Shown here piece after piece: positions 34,069-48,134 of a DNA stretch of 64,000 nt. Within the stretch, counting starts at the first letter, position 1. Each line of letters opens with the position of its first letter. The notes beneath the pieces are model-generated. The model searched no databases. It was not told the DNA's origin and saw only the letters and a list, made by a program, of their open reading frames with translations. Made by a program: the position numbers and the translations under genes. The DNA is from Spinellus fusiger (taxonomy: Eukaryota > Mucoromycota > Mucoromycetes > Mucorales > Phycomycetaceae), in NCBI GenBank assembly GCA_025094145.1, contig JALLLS010000077.1, forward strand, positions 100,723 through 164,722, read 5' to 3'.

Positions 34069-35861
34069 GAAAGAGCACAACAATATTGATTATCCCGTTG
34101 TCTCATTTATTATCTTTATTTATCTTTAAATATTTACAAATATATTAACTATGATCATTATATCAAAAGATTTTTTTATTGATTTTTTAGATGAATACAA
34201 AGACATTCAACAGGTTAGTTTTGAATATCTGCACAAGACATTATGGCATGGGTTCTGGATTACTTTTACTATTATTCAATGATATAATTATTTAATAGCA
34301 ATATATCCCACGCCCTTTTAAAACTGTCAAGAATATAAATAAAATAAAAGCTGATATAAAACATATGCTAAAGCTCTTGGTAGATGTACGTATCCTTCAA
34401 GTCTCAAACAGAATATATTTTCAAACGTATACTGGTTTAATAATTATAAAACCTTAAAGTACTATACAACACATTATTATTATTGAACCAATTCAGTGTG
34501 TATGGCAATTCTGTCAAATAGAGTCAGAATCTCAGTTCACATTAAATCATCTTTTAGCTGAGTTTGTGCTGAGTTGTCTTGTAGATACAAGGGTTTCTTC
34601 GTTATAAACCAAACAGGCTCATATAGTGTAGCTATAGTGACCAATAATGAAAAATAAAAATAAAGGTAATATAGATAGTTGCAGTATAGATATATTTGTA
34701 AATATTGAACTTTACAGATCAAATCATACTTTATGTATCATAGTACTGATTTTTCACTTGGATAAATGATGCGTAAAAGTATAGTAACTAATAATAAACC
34801 GATAGTACTAGGTATAATAATGATATGTCTCAATATCAATAGAAATGTGGATAACTACTAAAGACATAGCCTATTTCAGCTCCCAAGAAAGATATCCAAT
34901 ATCATAAATATATAGTGGATGTATTACAGTCGTTATACTAACTACGATCTGTAAATGTAAAACAGAATTTACAACTTAATATTACATTGTAATTCTAGCC
35001 TTTAAACTGTATATCTTCATATCGTTTTGCTATCTCTTATCTTTCTTAATACAATAGGAGTCTGACCAAGATAAAAAGCAATTTATTTGTTAAAAATTAT
35101 TATATAAATACAGTCAGTCATTAGTGTTCATCAAGTGATTGTATTAGTTACTGACAGGATAGATACCATTAATACAAATACAAATATGTCGACAGGAAGA
35201 TAAAGTACTATCAAGAAGACAGACCCCTAGTGTTAAAATCATAACTAAACGATAGAATCCAAATCTTTATTTACCCTTTCAATACTTTGGCCCCAACAAT
35301 TATTTTTGTTTAAACTACTAAATTGCTTATTACAAAGACATTTCTTAGAAGACCTAATGTCCAAGACTCTCAGCATTATTCCTATAGTTTCTTTGTAAAG
35401 TTTAAATTGGACATAACAAATGTATATCGTTGCATATGCATCAAATAGATTTTCCCGCATAGTGGTAATATGTTATTTCAAACCCATTCTCTGTCTCTTT
35501 TTTTTTTCTTGCCTTTATGCCTTTTCTTTCTTTCTTTCTATTGACATATTTCTATGATATAGCTAGTATTTATATTCTACTTCTCTATTACTGTACCGTT
35601 TTATTCTTTTATTTTCTATGAATATACTTCCATTGATGAATGAATGTATTAAGAGCAGTTTTGCTTGTCCCAAGTGATGGAGTGTCTATAGGACTTATCA
35701 AGCGTATATGAAATTTCCATTATGCCCACTTCTTTGGGACTGTTCCAAATTCAACAGTTAAGCTGCATCTTAAGTGGCTTGTCTATTCCAACACCGATAC
35801 AAGGAAAAGAAGACCCATCCTTGAGTGACTCTCTTACTCTCTTGCTCTCTACAGTGACGCC
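34069..35861. other. Gene-free spacer between copy 4 and SIN3
   Basis: AT-rich, marking the change from the repeat-rich to the conserved compartment. A 71-codon minus frame (35460-35245) has protein-like composition but no family match I can make. The last 250 bp should hold the SIN3 promoter. Confidence 0.5.
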
Positions 35862-38800
35862 ATGTCTTCTTCCATTCCACTACCAACAAACTCGCAGTAG
35901 GCCTTTTTATTATTATTGAGGGATAAGAGATTCACTGGAGTATACTAACAAAGGCTGTATGCAAACACCACTGCTATAGAAGACTATCTTCTGCTTCAAT
36001 ATCACAGACTCAATCTTCTACACCTGCTTCACTCACACCTCCGTTTCCTTCTCATCCCACCACTTCAACCTTACCTTTCAAAGGTGTCATAAAACAACCA
36101 CCAGTCTCCATCATACCGCCCTCTAACAAAAGTGACATGTCTTACCAGAACCTGACTCTTCCTTCGCCCACTAATTACTCGACAGTACCACAGTCCTCAC
36201 ACGCAACTGGTCTTCATACCAGTCTCACTAGCAGTCTCATCACGCCACCACCCAGTTCTGCCACTGCTTCCAATCCCTCTACCACCTCCACTACTTCTAC
36301 TGCATCTACTACATCCACTGCATCCACTGTCTCTAATCCCGCTAACTCTTCCACTGAAACTTGCACAGCAAAAGGCAAGTCTCACTCTTCAAAGGCCTCT
36401 CTTCCACCTATGCTTGCAAGAAACAGAGCCACTTCACCCTTCTCAGAACATACAAAGAGTGTTCCTCCTCGTGTAAATTCAACACCCCCTGAACAGAATC
36501 AGAAAACTGTAACCACTGGCTATCGTCCTCTCAACGTACGAGATGCTCTGACCTATCTGGATTTGGTGAAAATACAATTCTCGGATCAGCCAGATGTCTA
36601 CAACCGTTTTCTTGATATTATGAAAGACTTTAAAAGTCAATCGTATGTGGAATGTTCACTTGAATATGACCTCCTATAGCTAACCATGCATATTTAGAAT
36701 TGATACACCTGGAGTCATTGAACGCGTATCAACGCTCTTCAAAGGTCATCCAACACTGATATCGGGGTTTAATACATTTCTACCTCCGGGGTATCGTATT
36801 GAATGCTCAACAGATCCTCGTGAGCCGGACTTGATTAGAGTCACCACTCCAAGTGGAACAACTACAACCACAGGAGGAAGTAGTAGTATCAGTATCAGCA
36901 GCAGCAGCAGCAGTAGTCACAACAGCACAGGGCGTCCTATGGAGATGGAAAATTTGCTGTCTGTCTCCCAGCCTTATTATCCTTCTTATAGCCACATGCC
37001 TGCGCCACCACAATCCATGTCCATGCATTCCACTCTTCCCTCTCCAATGCAGGGAGCATACACGCCTATAAATGAAGTATCTCGACCTCTGATGACAGTC
37101 CATTCCTCCAACAATATCACCCAACAGTCCAATGGTAAAAGGGGTCCAGTGGAATTCAACCATGCTATTAACTATGTGAACAAGATAAAGGTAAAAATAG
37201 AGAAAGATAGAGATGGAGACAGTAGAGCACTGGTAGTTGGTTAATGCTTCCAATGTCCCAATGTCCCAATAGAATCGATTCACTGGAAGACCAGAAACCT
37301 ATAAACAATTTCTCGAGATACTACAGACCTACCAGAAAGAACAACGACCCATTCAGGTGGTCTATGCACATGTCCAATCCCTATTTGATGGTGCTCCTGA
37401 CTTGTTGGATGAGTTTAAGCAATTTCTACCTGAATTCACTGGACAGTCTTCAAGCGCCTTGTTTTCTGACAATGACTCTCCTTATTACAGTGAGTTGCCC
37501 TTGGGTAGGTAGTGCTGCATACTAATGTAATATATTGTTGGTGCCATAGATCACGGAGACTTGAAGCGCAGTGTCCACGAATCTTTACCACAAGGATCCG
37601 CAACCATCCCACCAGGAAAGAAGAAGAGAGGCACAGGGAGTGACAGATCTGCCATTGGAATGTCTAGCAAAGTAAGATGGATCAAGGGGGAGGGAGAAGA
37701 AAAATGTTTCTCTCATCATAGTTCTCTTTCTTCTTCAACAGCCACCTACCAAACGATCCAGAGTGTACCATAAGCAGGGCATAGAGGGTGAGGTGGTTCA
37801 AGCTGATCCTTATGCATCACCAGCATCTGTCTTTGATAGTGTTTCTCCTACAGTGACATCAGAAGAGGTTGAGTTGTTTGAAAGAATCCGCAAGTACATT
37901 GGCAATAAGCCATCCTACGAGGAGTTCCTTAAAACACTGAATCTGTACATTCAACAAATTATCACATTGGATATGCTGATTGAACAGATTAACATTTTCC
38001 TTGGTAATAACAAAGAACTATTCGACTGGTTTAAGAGTGCAGTGTGTTATGAGTCTGCTGAGAAAGACATTGACCCACCCACGATTACTATTCCTAAACC
38101 GGATCTTATGCACTGTAAGACAGTCGAGAACAGTCCAAGCTACCGTTTGGTACCAAAAAGTGTGAGTAATATACATAAAGAGAGAGAGTGTGTGTGTGAG
38201 AGAGAGTGTGTGTGTGTGTGAGTGAGTGACGGGTGGACGGGTGTGGACGTGCGTGTATTCTAATACAAGGGATTTCTAGTGGCAGATTCAACCTTGCTCG
38301 GGAAGAGACCAGCTGGCCTGGGAAGTTCTGAATGACGAGTATGTATCCCATCCTATTTGGGCTAGTGAGGATGATGGATTTGTGGCTTCCAAGAAGAGTC
38401 AGTATGAAGAGGCAATGCACCGATGCGAAGAAGAAAGGTCAGTCAAATGTCTTTGCCTCTGGTGTTTATTTGTGAATTAACACTTGTATAGATATGACTA
38501 CAATCTCAACATTGAGGCTAATCTTAACACTATCTCTTTGTTGGAGCCAATTGCAAAGAGAATAGAGTCAATGGGCACAGAGGAAAAGATGGCCATGCGT
38601 CTTAAACCAGGGCTTGGAGGTCAATCTGTGACTATTTATGAGCGTATTGTTAAGAAAGTGTATGACAAGGAACGAGGCTTGGAGATCATTGATCTGCTTT
38701 ACTCTAATCCTGCACATGTTGTTCCTATTGTCCTTAAACGCTTGAAGCAAAAGGACGAAGAATGGAAAAAAGCACAGGTTTGTCATAAAATGGAAGATAA

Positions 38801-40605
38801 GGAAATTAAGGGAATGGCTGGCTTATACAATCCATCTGTTCACAGCGTGAATGGAACAAGATTTGGCGTGAACTTGATGCAAAGAACTTCTACAAGGCCC
38901 TCGATTATCAGGGTATCAATTTCAAAAGTAACGATCGAAAGGCAATGACACCCAAGTCTCTGATCACTGAAATTGAGGTCCAACACCATCGACAGCATCT
39001 ACCTACCAAATCCATAACAGGTGTTAACAAGACCAAGCAAACACCAACCTACCAATATGCCTATTCATTCAGTGATACGGATGTGCTGGAGGATATCACT
39101 CGTCTTGTATTCTCTTATATTGATCGCCAAAGTGGATTCACAAGCAGTGATAGGGAGAAGATCAGGACATTTATCAGTACTTTTATTCCACTTTGGTTCC
39201 ATGTAGATAGTGTTGTACCTGAGGGTATGGCTCTTTATCCAGATGATATGGATGAAGAGGATATTCTGGACGAAGACGAAGATGCCCACTCCACTAACAC
39301 AGAGGATTCCGAATCCGAATTTGGTCGTTCTCCTGATAAGCGAAGTCTATCTCCTTCCAGACAACACCAAGCAAGGGGAGGTCGTAACCAAGAAGACGAT
39401 GCTACAATGGACCTTCTTCGTGACGTTTTGACAAAGAATAGGAATTCATTTGATCACATCACGGAGATACCTGCAGAAATATCTGTTGGAATTTCCCTTC
39501 CTTCACCGCAAGAAGACACTCTAACACGGGAAAGAAAGCATATGATCAAGGAAGAAGATGCAGAAGGTGCAAATGAATATTTCAAAAATTCTACATGGAA
39601 TTCAAATACAGAAAAGACGCCACTTGTAACCAACTCACGATCCACCTTGAGCACTTCTACCTATTCTGCTCAAGCCACAAACGAAGAGTCTCATGGAAAT
39701 CCTAATGGCATGGAGAGTGTTTTGGGTGCATCCGAACCCTGCTCTAACCACCGAGCAGATTTCAATTTTTTCTGTAATAATACATTCTACTGCTTTTTTA
39801 GACTCTATGAGGTAAGCAAAAACACACCCACACACACACACACATTGGATGCATTGAATAAAGTGGCTAACACGATGACTTGAGACTCTCTATGCCCGCC
39901 TCGTTAAAATGAAAGCACTGGATGCAGACATGCAAGCTAACCCACGTAAAGGAAAGCGTGCAAATAAGGTGGCCAATGGTCTTGGGCTTTACAGCAACCG
40001 GTTTGATGGTAAGCCTTAGAGAATTCTATTTATTTGTTGGTATTTGACTTATGGATTTTCTGTGCCCTTAGATATTGATCTTTCAAATGGCTATTACCAG
40101 GCTCTACTTGACTTGGTAGATAGACTCTTTGATGGAGAAATTGAACAAACAGCCTTTGAAGAAAGTGCACGTTACTTGTTTTCAACAGAAGCCTTTGTTT
40201 TGTTTACCGCAGATAAGCTAGTGCATGCTATTATTAAGCAGGTAACTACTATTTGCTGTTGTTCCTGCTGCTGCTATGATGGACTATTATTTATTTTTAT
40301 TTTTAAACTATCTTTCAGACGCAGGCTATTACTGTAGATACTAAATCAGTAGAGCTTATCAGTCTTTTAAGGAGCGATCAACGAATTGATGAGACCTCAC
40401 CAAAAATACTGTCCATTTATCGCCAAAGAGCCGAAGATATTGTGGGTTCTGATGAAAACCTGTATAGAGTTAATTTCGTAAGTTTGAAGAATGGACATCC
40501 CAAAGCATCAAGTTGATTTCTTTTCTTTTTCTTTTCTTTTTCTTTTTTTAATAGAACACCGAGTCCAAGGTTATGTTTGTCCAGTTGTTGAAAAAAAGAA
40601 ATTAG
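35862..40605 (+). CDS. SIN3: SIN3 transcriptional corepressor scaffold
   Basis: Nuclear scaffold of the Sin3-HDAC (Rpd3-type) complexes. Thirteen exons: 35862-35896, 35980-36642, 36698-37190, 37273-37504, 37550-37671, 37742-38161, 38286-38437, 38492-38777, 38846-39811, 39885-40008, 40072-40241, 40319-40477, 40555-40605; sum 3873 nt, 1290 residues. Order: low-complexity N terminus; PAH1 (about 193-268, [18 protein letters not shown]); PAH2 (383-451, split by intron 3 between NKIK and NRFTG); PAH3 (556-617); HDAC-interaction domain (about 645-745, [21 protein letters not shown]); Sin3 C-terminal domain with [12 protein letters not shown] and an acidic insert. Intron 1 has a TACTAAC branch point. 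The short first exon is my inference; an in-frame ATG at 36137 is the alternative start. Confidence 0.93.
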
Positions 40606-43600
40606 CATAAACTTCATTTAATAAATTTTTCTTAACATTTCACCTTTTATTTTTATATTTATAGTAGTTTATCGTCCCATCTTAAAACTATAGATAGGTA
40701 GGACTGAAGTTGATTCCGGATGAACTGGGAGATCTATTCAAGTGACTATTATACTTAGTGTTCTGTTAGCGCCTATACAAACACTGAGCGGATCGGTTTT
40801 GTTGTTGTGGAGGCTATAATTAGTCTCAAAAGTCAACATTATAAGTTTCAAGGTTCCACAAGGGATAGAAATATTGACTTTGCAAAAATAGATAGAATAA
40901 AACACGCTTTATTTATTTATTTATTTGTAAAAAACTAATTTATAAAAAACTAATTTATTTTGTTCAACAAAGATATGTAGATTTCACTGCTGTTGTATGG
41001 CTGTTTGGTAGTCTTTGTCAATGGAGAATGTCCTAAATAAAGTAATTGAAAAAGTCAATAGAGCAGTGAGTTGATCGAAACAGAACCAAATCTGTATTAC
41101 ACTACAATCAATCAATACTCAAGATAGGATGAGTAGTAGTTTTATTTTTATTTTTATTTTTATTTTTTATTTTTATTTTTATTTTTATAAAAATAAGATG
41201 TATAATAAAGTGTCAGGTTTAATAAAGCATTCATATATCCTATAGACTAAAGAGAGAATAGAGCATATTATAGCATGGCATAGCATAGCATAAGACTATT
41301 CTCATTCTCATTATTTTAGCAAGTCGGTGCTTTGATAGATATAAAAACTAAAACTAAAAAGAGAACCCTGAGAACCATTCACATGAAAAAATAAAAAAAG
41401 ACAAGATCAATACTTCACTTCATTGAGCATTTCAAAAATGCATGAGTGATTTCCGAAAGAGTAGCACACTTTCTTTTTAATATACTATTGCGCCCAACCA
41501 ACTATTGACAGCTGATTGTGCTACAGTAACCTTAGTGATTCTGACCCGAGCTGTGTAGATGTCTTTTTTTGTGGTTGCGTTTGAGGGCACTTTACTTAAC
41601 CTACTATTTTTTTCCTACAAAAAAACTTAGTATGCTGTTTATGACATGTTTTGCACTACATACTATACAAATTATATTATTTGTTGCGGCAAATCAGTGG
41701 TATTAAGAAACATACTAATTTAAGACAAAAGGTGTAAGGCCCAATGATATATTTAGTATCTACTCTATTATTCTAAAAACCTGTCTACAAAGTGACCGGT
41801 GAAGATATTTATCTCCATATAACAGTTCATGAAATACTTATTAAAACATTTTATCATGAGTTGATATGATTGATTGACTTTCTGTACTAGTTATAGTCTT
41901 TGGTACCTCTTATCTATGGGTGTTATAGCCTACAGCCGACATTTAAGTTTTTCTATTTTCATTATTACATCTATCCTTCCTTTCTTATAAAAATAACAGA
42001 GTACATCATACAAAATTTCCTCACAGAGCAGGAAGGATGCTTGAAAGTATGTCAACCCTTTCTTTCTTCTGTTTTATTCTTTGTCTTTGTGAAAAACAAA
42101 AATAAATTAAAAAGGAGTGAGGCATGGGAGATGTCGGCGCGGTATTATTCATACCGACACATCCTTACCGTCTTCCCATGGCTATTTTACATTCGCATGG
42201 CCAGATTCCAGGATTTCATCAAGAGGTTCACTCACCATTCTCCTACTTCTCCATCCCAACCCCCTTTTTTATAATCAATAAATATAAATAAAATAAATAA
42301 AAACAATAGCATAATGATAAACAAGAGAGGCTACTGATGTCCTTTAGCCTTTGAACACTTTGTTAGTTATTTCGTTCAGTTAGTAGGGTAGATAGTAAGA
42401 CAGGAAATAGAAACCATGTGTACAGGTACATTTAATATAATCACTACATCGTATCCAAACTTTGGATATTCTAACTCCAATCCTCATTGCTCATTAGTAA
42501 TATTGTTCTTTCTCAGCTACTTTTTTCATTTTCATTGAAATAACTCACTCTTAAAGAAGTCTATCTTTTTTATTTCATTCAATGCTACGGTAAATATTCA
42601 TGTGACAGTCATAAAGAGATCCAATTCATAGATTGATATAAATGTAAACAAGTAAGCAAGTAAGCAACAATAAAACTAGATGCCATTATGATTGTATGTT
42701 ACCATTCACCCTAAAGTCATCTATAAGCTTTAGATGATAGATTAGCCTGTTTTAGTAACTCTTTAGTTGCTCGGGTTTTCAAAATAACAAGGCCCTCTCG
42801 GTTATGCTTTCTTTTTGTGCAAGAGAAACACAACCAAATACTGTTCCTTTTGATTTATCTTATTGGTTCCATGATGGATAAATTCAATTATTTGTTTGTT
42901 TGGATGTAACTTGACTTTATTATTATCAAAAAAGAAAAAGAAATACAGCAGATAAGTAAATAAGTCAAGTTTATCTCTGAACAGTACAGAAAACCTCACT
43001 ACACAAAAATGACCCTATCTTTTCTTTTTCTTTTTTTTCTTTTTTTTCTTTCTTTCACTGAGGATAAAACTAAAAAGGATAAACACAGGTGGGTTTAGTA
43101 AAAATTGAATTTTGCCTCACCTGTTTATTTGTTGCACTCCAATGCTGTCTTGTAAAAATCCATGAAAGACACATCAGTGCCACACTTTTTTCTTTTTCTT
43201 TCTATTTCTTTCCTGAATACTTTTTGTTCACTATCAACGAGTGACTTGTTTTTCTTTAGAATGATAATAAAAAGTAGAAATAAATTACGAGACAATGTTT
43301 ATTATTTATTATTTATGGACCCTATAAAACAGAGAGAGTATTATTCCCTTGCTTTTATTTTATATATTTGTTACTTGGAAACGGAACAAAAGGACCCCTA
43401 AAGCTCACAGTGACCAAAATCACTCCCAACAGAACTTTGATCGGCCGAAAATTACACCAATGATATCATATGTAAAGAAGAAAGCCTTTCACTGTTCAAA
43501 GGGGGCTCCCTCTAGAATGGATATCCACACATCATCACTTATCATCAGCACCATGGAAAATAATGAATAGGAAATTAAAGATAATCAAATCCAATCTATT

Positions 43601-44446
43601 CGTAGAGACCGTCATCACATGGAATCATGACATAATTTTGTATATTCTCAACGTGTTTTACTAACATTCTAAAGTAAGAAGAATTGTCTGGGTAATTCAA
43701 GTAGAATGACTGTTGCAATGTGCTCCTGAAAATCTATAGGATGATAGCTATCCTTACAATATGCACATTTGTGGTACTGGCCAATTGGCTGTATCAAAAG
43801 GCTCTACCCTCAAAGTAGATGGGCTTGATTCCCTAGTCATTTTGGTGCTTCAAATCCCAATCCCATTCTCAATCTTAACCTAATTCTAATTCTAATTCTA
43901 ATTCTAATTTCAATTATTTTGCAACGTGCAACTTGTGTGTCAAGATGAAGAATTTAGGTTCGTTGTCTGTCTGTCCTTTTTATTTATAGAAATAGATATC
44001 TATTTTTTTTTCTCTTACCAAAAGCAATAACAAACTAGACCAAAGACATGGAATTAAATGCATGTTTGTTCTGTTGGAAGACGAAGAAGCATTGTGCTTG
44101 TTATATAAAGTCTAGTTTTATAATAGAATACAATGATCGTCCACCATGGATAGTAAACTTGTCAATTGAACATCAAGCCAGTACGCCCGATAGGGTTCAT
44201 GGTATCTCATAAAAAAATAAGAGGAAATAATCATTGTATTTACAGGATCATTTTTGTAAAATCATGTTGATATCTTTTCTATGCTTGTTCAGTGATCTAC
44301 ATGAGTCATACTTTTTGTTTGTTTTTTGTTTTTTTTGTTTATGATCTGTTCCTGCCTGTCACCTATAAAGGGTGGCATTGGTGTTTCTATTTCTATTATT
44401 ATGATGATAATTACTATGATTACTGTTGTTGTTGTTGTTATTATTA

Positions 44447-44513
44447 TTAGTAGTGGTGTTATTATTATTAGTGTTGTTGTTATTACTATTACTATTATTA
44501 TTATTACTATTAC

Positions 44514-44553
<40 letters not shown>
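44447..44553. repeat. ATT trinucleotide microsatellite
   Basis: Runs of ATT interrupted by ACT and AGT units, preceded by GTT repeats from about 44425. Confidence 0.85.
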
Positions 44554-46327
44554 TATCTAATGATCCTATCTTCTCAAATAGGACAAGCTAATCCTTTTTT
44601 TTATTTCCGCATCCAAAAGAGGTGACAGCACCCTACGCCGACATTCTGAAGACTATTAAAACATCGCTTAAGTAGCAGAATCTGCCTTTGCGTATGTTGT
44701 GACCCGTTCAACGCAATCCTTATTTCGTGAAAGAAAGAAAGAAAGAAAGAAAGAAAAGCACTGCTTTCCGTGTTCAAGCCGCGTTTTGTCTTTCAACCTT
44801 ACAACTTGTTACTATAAGTACAAACACAATAAACTACCAAGCCTGCCAATGATAGAAAACTTATTAGTTTCTTCTCTTAGAAACAGTCACCTTTTTCTTC
44901 CGCATGTCACGGAAAGAGACCATTTTCTTTAGACATTTGTCAATTGTTGGGTGACAAAGCCTATACACCACTTTGCCTTGCACTATCTATGTGGAAGGAC
45001 AAAGGGTTGCTGTACTAGGCGGGATGTAAATTCTCAAGATGATCGGAAGGATGGATGTTGGATTTCTCCAGATACTCAATGTCTTAATTTTTCTCTACAG
45101 GCAGGAAGTCTCTTTTTATTATTTATTATTTATTATTTATTATTTCCCAAAAAAAAACAATGAATTAATTATCAACTACAAGCCTATAGGAATGGTATCT
45201 ATAAAAACATATTTACTATTCATAAAAAGGAAAATGAAAATGAAATCCATGCTAACAAATGAACAACGCTGACTTATCCAATGTAAGAGACAAAATAGCG
45301 TATTGGTCATTCAAGTAAAAAAGACAGAGAGACAGGTCACTCAAAACTATTTTTATTTATTCAGTGAAACAGTCACCCAATACAGTATTCTACCATGAAC
45401 TCCTCTTTATGGTCTACAATTGAAGTGACGCCAACACCTAACTTTCATAGTGTCGATTCTTTTCTGATCATTCAATGAGCTGCTTAGGCGTCTCAAGAAG
45501 TGAGTGGAGAAAGAAAAGAAAAGAAAAGAAAGAAAAAAGAAGCAAAGTGTGGTGCAGAATGGATTCATCTCTCACCTTCAACAATCTACTAATCCACAGA
45601 AACTACAAAAGGGACCTATAAGGGTCAGATAGGGATCAATAGAGCGCGAGATGAGTGAATTCTATACAACAAAGACAAGATGAGTAATAAGGAAATGGAG
45701 TCTTCTACTGATACTACACATCAATACGTTGAATTTCAACGCGTCAGTTAAAGTGGTGGCATGATCAGTGCTATTCTCATCTCTTTTCTTTTTTTAATTT
45801 TGTCTTTATCAAAAAGACAATGAATAGATTCTGATGCTATTGTGAATACCTTTTTTTCTTTAGAATGCAGTATGTGATTAGCTTATGGACTGTTTTCTAG
45901 GGTGTATTGATTCTCTAGAGGACATGTCTAGTCAACACTTTTTCCTTGATGAGTGACCCTTGGATTCCTAGCACTGGTTTTCTGATAAACTTTATTTTCT
46001 TTTGTCCAGGAATTCCCAAAACTGTCATGAAAAAATAAAAAAATAAAAAAAAAGGATCTATTCTGGATTGGATCGAATGGACAGCCTTGATGGCTCCGAT
46101 ATGAACAACGGGCAAGAAGAATGGCTTGAGGAATATATAAACCACTCAGCTTAAAGCGATAAGAAATACTTGGGCAGAGGCTTTACTTTAGAATTTAAAA
46201 CCAGACAGATAGGTTGTACCAGAAGTGTAAAGTGACAAAGAAGAGGATAAAGTGAGATGATGTATGTATGTGTGTGTGTTTTCTATAGTGGCTATCATGT
46301 CAGTTCTGTTTAGCAGGTTCAGTGAAG

Positions 46328-46492
46328 ATATATTACTATTACTATTACTATTACTATTACTATTACTATTACTATTACTATTACTATTACTATTATTATT
46401 ACTATTACTATTACTATTATTATTACTATTACTATTACTATTATTATTACTATTACTATTACTATTATTATTACTATTACTATTACTATGAC
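46328..46492. repeat. TTACTA hexanucleotide array
   Basis: About 27 units of a six-base TTACTA repeat with regular TTATTA variants in the second half, grading into GACTAT and ACCACC units downstream. All frames stay open, producing artefactual poly-Leu and poly-Tyr frames. No coding role. Confidence 0.95.
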
Positions 46493-47947
46493 TATGACTA
46501 CTGTTACTATGACTACTGTTACTATGACTACCACCACCACTACCATTTGCCTTGTCCTGCAGTGGACTCTCTCTCTTTCTCTTGTTCTGCTATGAATAAA
46601 ACAAGGTTTGTGTTCTTTGTGTCCTTAGTTATAATAGAGAAAGAAGAAAGCTGTCTGAACTTATAACCCGCTTGCGTCGTCTTGTCAACGTGTTTCCTGG
46701 ACATTCTCATAGCACGTCTCGGAGAAGAAAAGGAGAATCTGTGGGGAAAGTTGTGAGGATCCTTTATCATTGGATAGCATTTCCAGGGCAACCCTCCAAT
46801 GAGCCACATGACTTCATGTGAGACTCTGATGGGCGGCTGTAAAATCTCAGATGTGGGTCAGGCAAAACAAGGCTAGAGGACAGAAAGGGCCTATGTTAGT
46901 TCAGCAGTGCAGTGTCTCCAAACAGGCCGTTGTACGTGGTGCTACTGTTTCTACATAATCAATTGTTGGTTCTCCCATCTTAAGCGCACAGACTTCTGAG
47001 TGGGAGCACTGAATACAAAGGAAGGAGAGTGTCCAACCATCGCTTCATTTTATGATAGTATTTAAAGAAGGATCTCCAGAGGAGTTTCAACTCACTCAGC
47101 GTGGTGGATTGCCTAAACAAGACAACCCTGTCTGCCCAGGACACCCTCCACTTCATTTTAACATGTCAGTGGCAGTGTTATGGGAGTGAAATGAAAAAGG
47201 TGAAAGCAGATACCCCGACAGAAAGGCATTTAGTGCTCCGTGGCCAATGATACTGTGTTCAGTGGGAAAGGTCAATCCAAATTAGGAGAATTTTCTCTTT
47301 TCTATGGATCTATTTCCACAGCTGAGGAAGAATGACGATGGTGCGGACACTCAATTCTCCTCCTCCTCTTTCTCCTCTTCCACCCTCCCCCCAACTCCCT
47401 GTCTCCCCTCCCTGTCTCTCTCTTTTTTTCTCTCTCCCCCCCCAATTATTAATAATAATAGTAATAATTTTTTTTTGTATCAATAATAGTAATAATAATA
47501 ATAATAATAATAGTAATAATAATAATAAAAGAGAAATGTCCTATTGCTTAAACTAACTGTTTCGAGGGATAACTCTAGTCCAGCAGAATTCCATCTCAGC
47601 GGGAAACAAGATGAACTGAGATAATAATGAGCAGGAATATCGATGAATCTATCTTATAGACACCTAAACACACCCAAGCACCTAAACACACACCTAAACA
47701 CAGTGATTTATTTATCACTACACCTACAAATCCACATCCACATCCACCCACACATCCACCTACAAAAGTAACTCCTACCCTTTTTTTTTTTTTTGCTGAA
47801 CAAGGCATTTTTTGTTGAAGTTGAAAAATAAACAGCCTCCATCTTCTCCTTTTCTTTCACTTTTCCTGATTCTTCTTTTCCTCTCTTTTACCTTTCTTTT
47901 CCACTTTTTACCTCTTTCTTTTTCCACTTGGCTTTGTTTTCTATCTA

Positions 47948-48062
47948 CACTCTCTACACTCTAAATAGATACACTCTAAATAGACACACTCTAAATAGAC
48001 ACACAGACAGACAAGCAGACAAGCAGACAAGCAGACAAGCAGACAGACAGACAGATAAATAG
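47948..48062. repeat. Tandem repeats in the leader of the homeobox gene
   Basis: Three to four units of a 14-15-bp motif (ACACTCTAAATAGAC) followed by AAGCAGAC octamers and CAGA tetramers, ending about 70 bp before the start codon. They lie in the probable 5' UTR or core promoter. Confidence 0.8.
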
Positions 48063-48134
48063 ATATCTACACTTTCCACTCTAAATCACCTGTCCCAACC
48101 CCACCCGCTATTTTAACACCCTTCCACCTGCACC

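Larger units (their letters stand above)
40606..48134. other. 7.5-kb gene-free region with microsatellites
   Basis: No exon chain or RNA gene could be supported. Contents: 3' flank of SIN3; ATTTTT repeats (41139-41190); CTTTT tracts (43020-43055); TAATTC repeats (43880-43912); GTT/ATT triplets (44425-44553); GAAA repeats (44729-44756); the hexamer array at 46328-46492; a somewhat GC-richer stretch at 46650-47300; CCTAAACACAC-type repeats (47660-47700); and the leader of the homeobox gene. Frames of about 70-125 codons here are low complexity or isolated. It may be a large regulatory region of the homeobox gene. Confidence 0.5.

Noticed and set aside
35722..35919. 65-codon frame ahead of SIN3
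   Set aside because: Different frame from the proposed SIN3 first exon and low-complexity at the end; better explained as leader.
36807..37283. 158-codon minus-strand frame in SIN3
   Set aside because: Opposite strand of the PAH1-PAH2 linker; the plus-strand reading has clear PAH domains and splice phases.
41900..42274. 124-codon plus frame
   Set aside because: Composition is Phe/Tyr-rich from T-rich DNA; no start context, introns or family resemblance.
44326..44625. 99-codon Ile/Val-rich frame
   Set aside because: Translation of ATT/GTT microsatellites.
46264..46666. Open frames of 75-114 codons, poly-Leu and poly-Tyr
   Set aside because: Artefacts of the TTACTA hexamer array; every frame is open because the repeat contains no stop.
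47980..48060. Regularly spaced short repeats resembling a CRISPR array
   Set aside because: Simple tandem repeats of 8 and 15 bp without spacers, in a eukaryotic leader.
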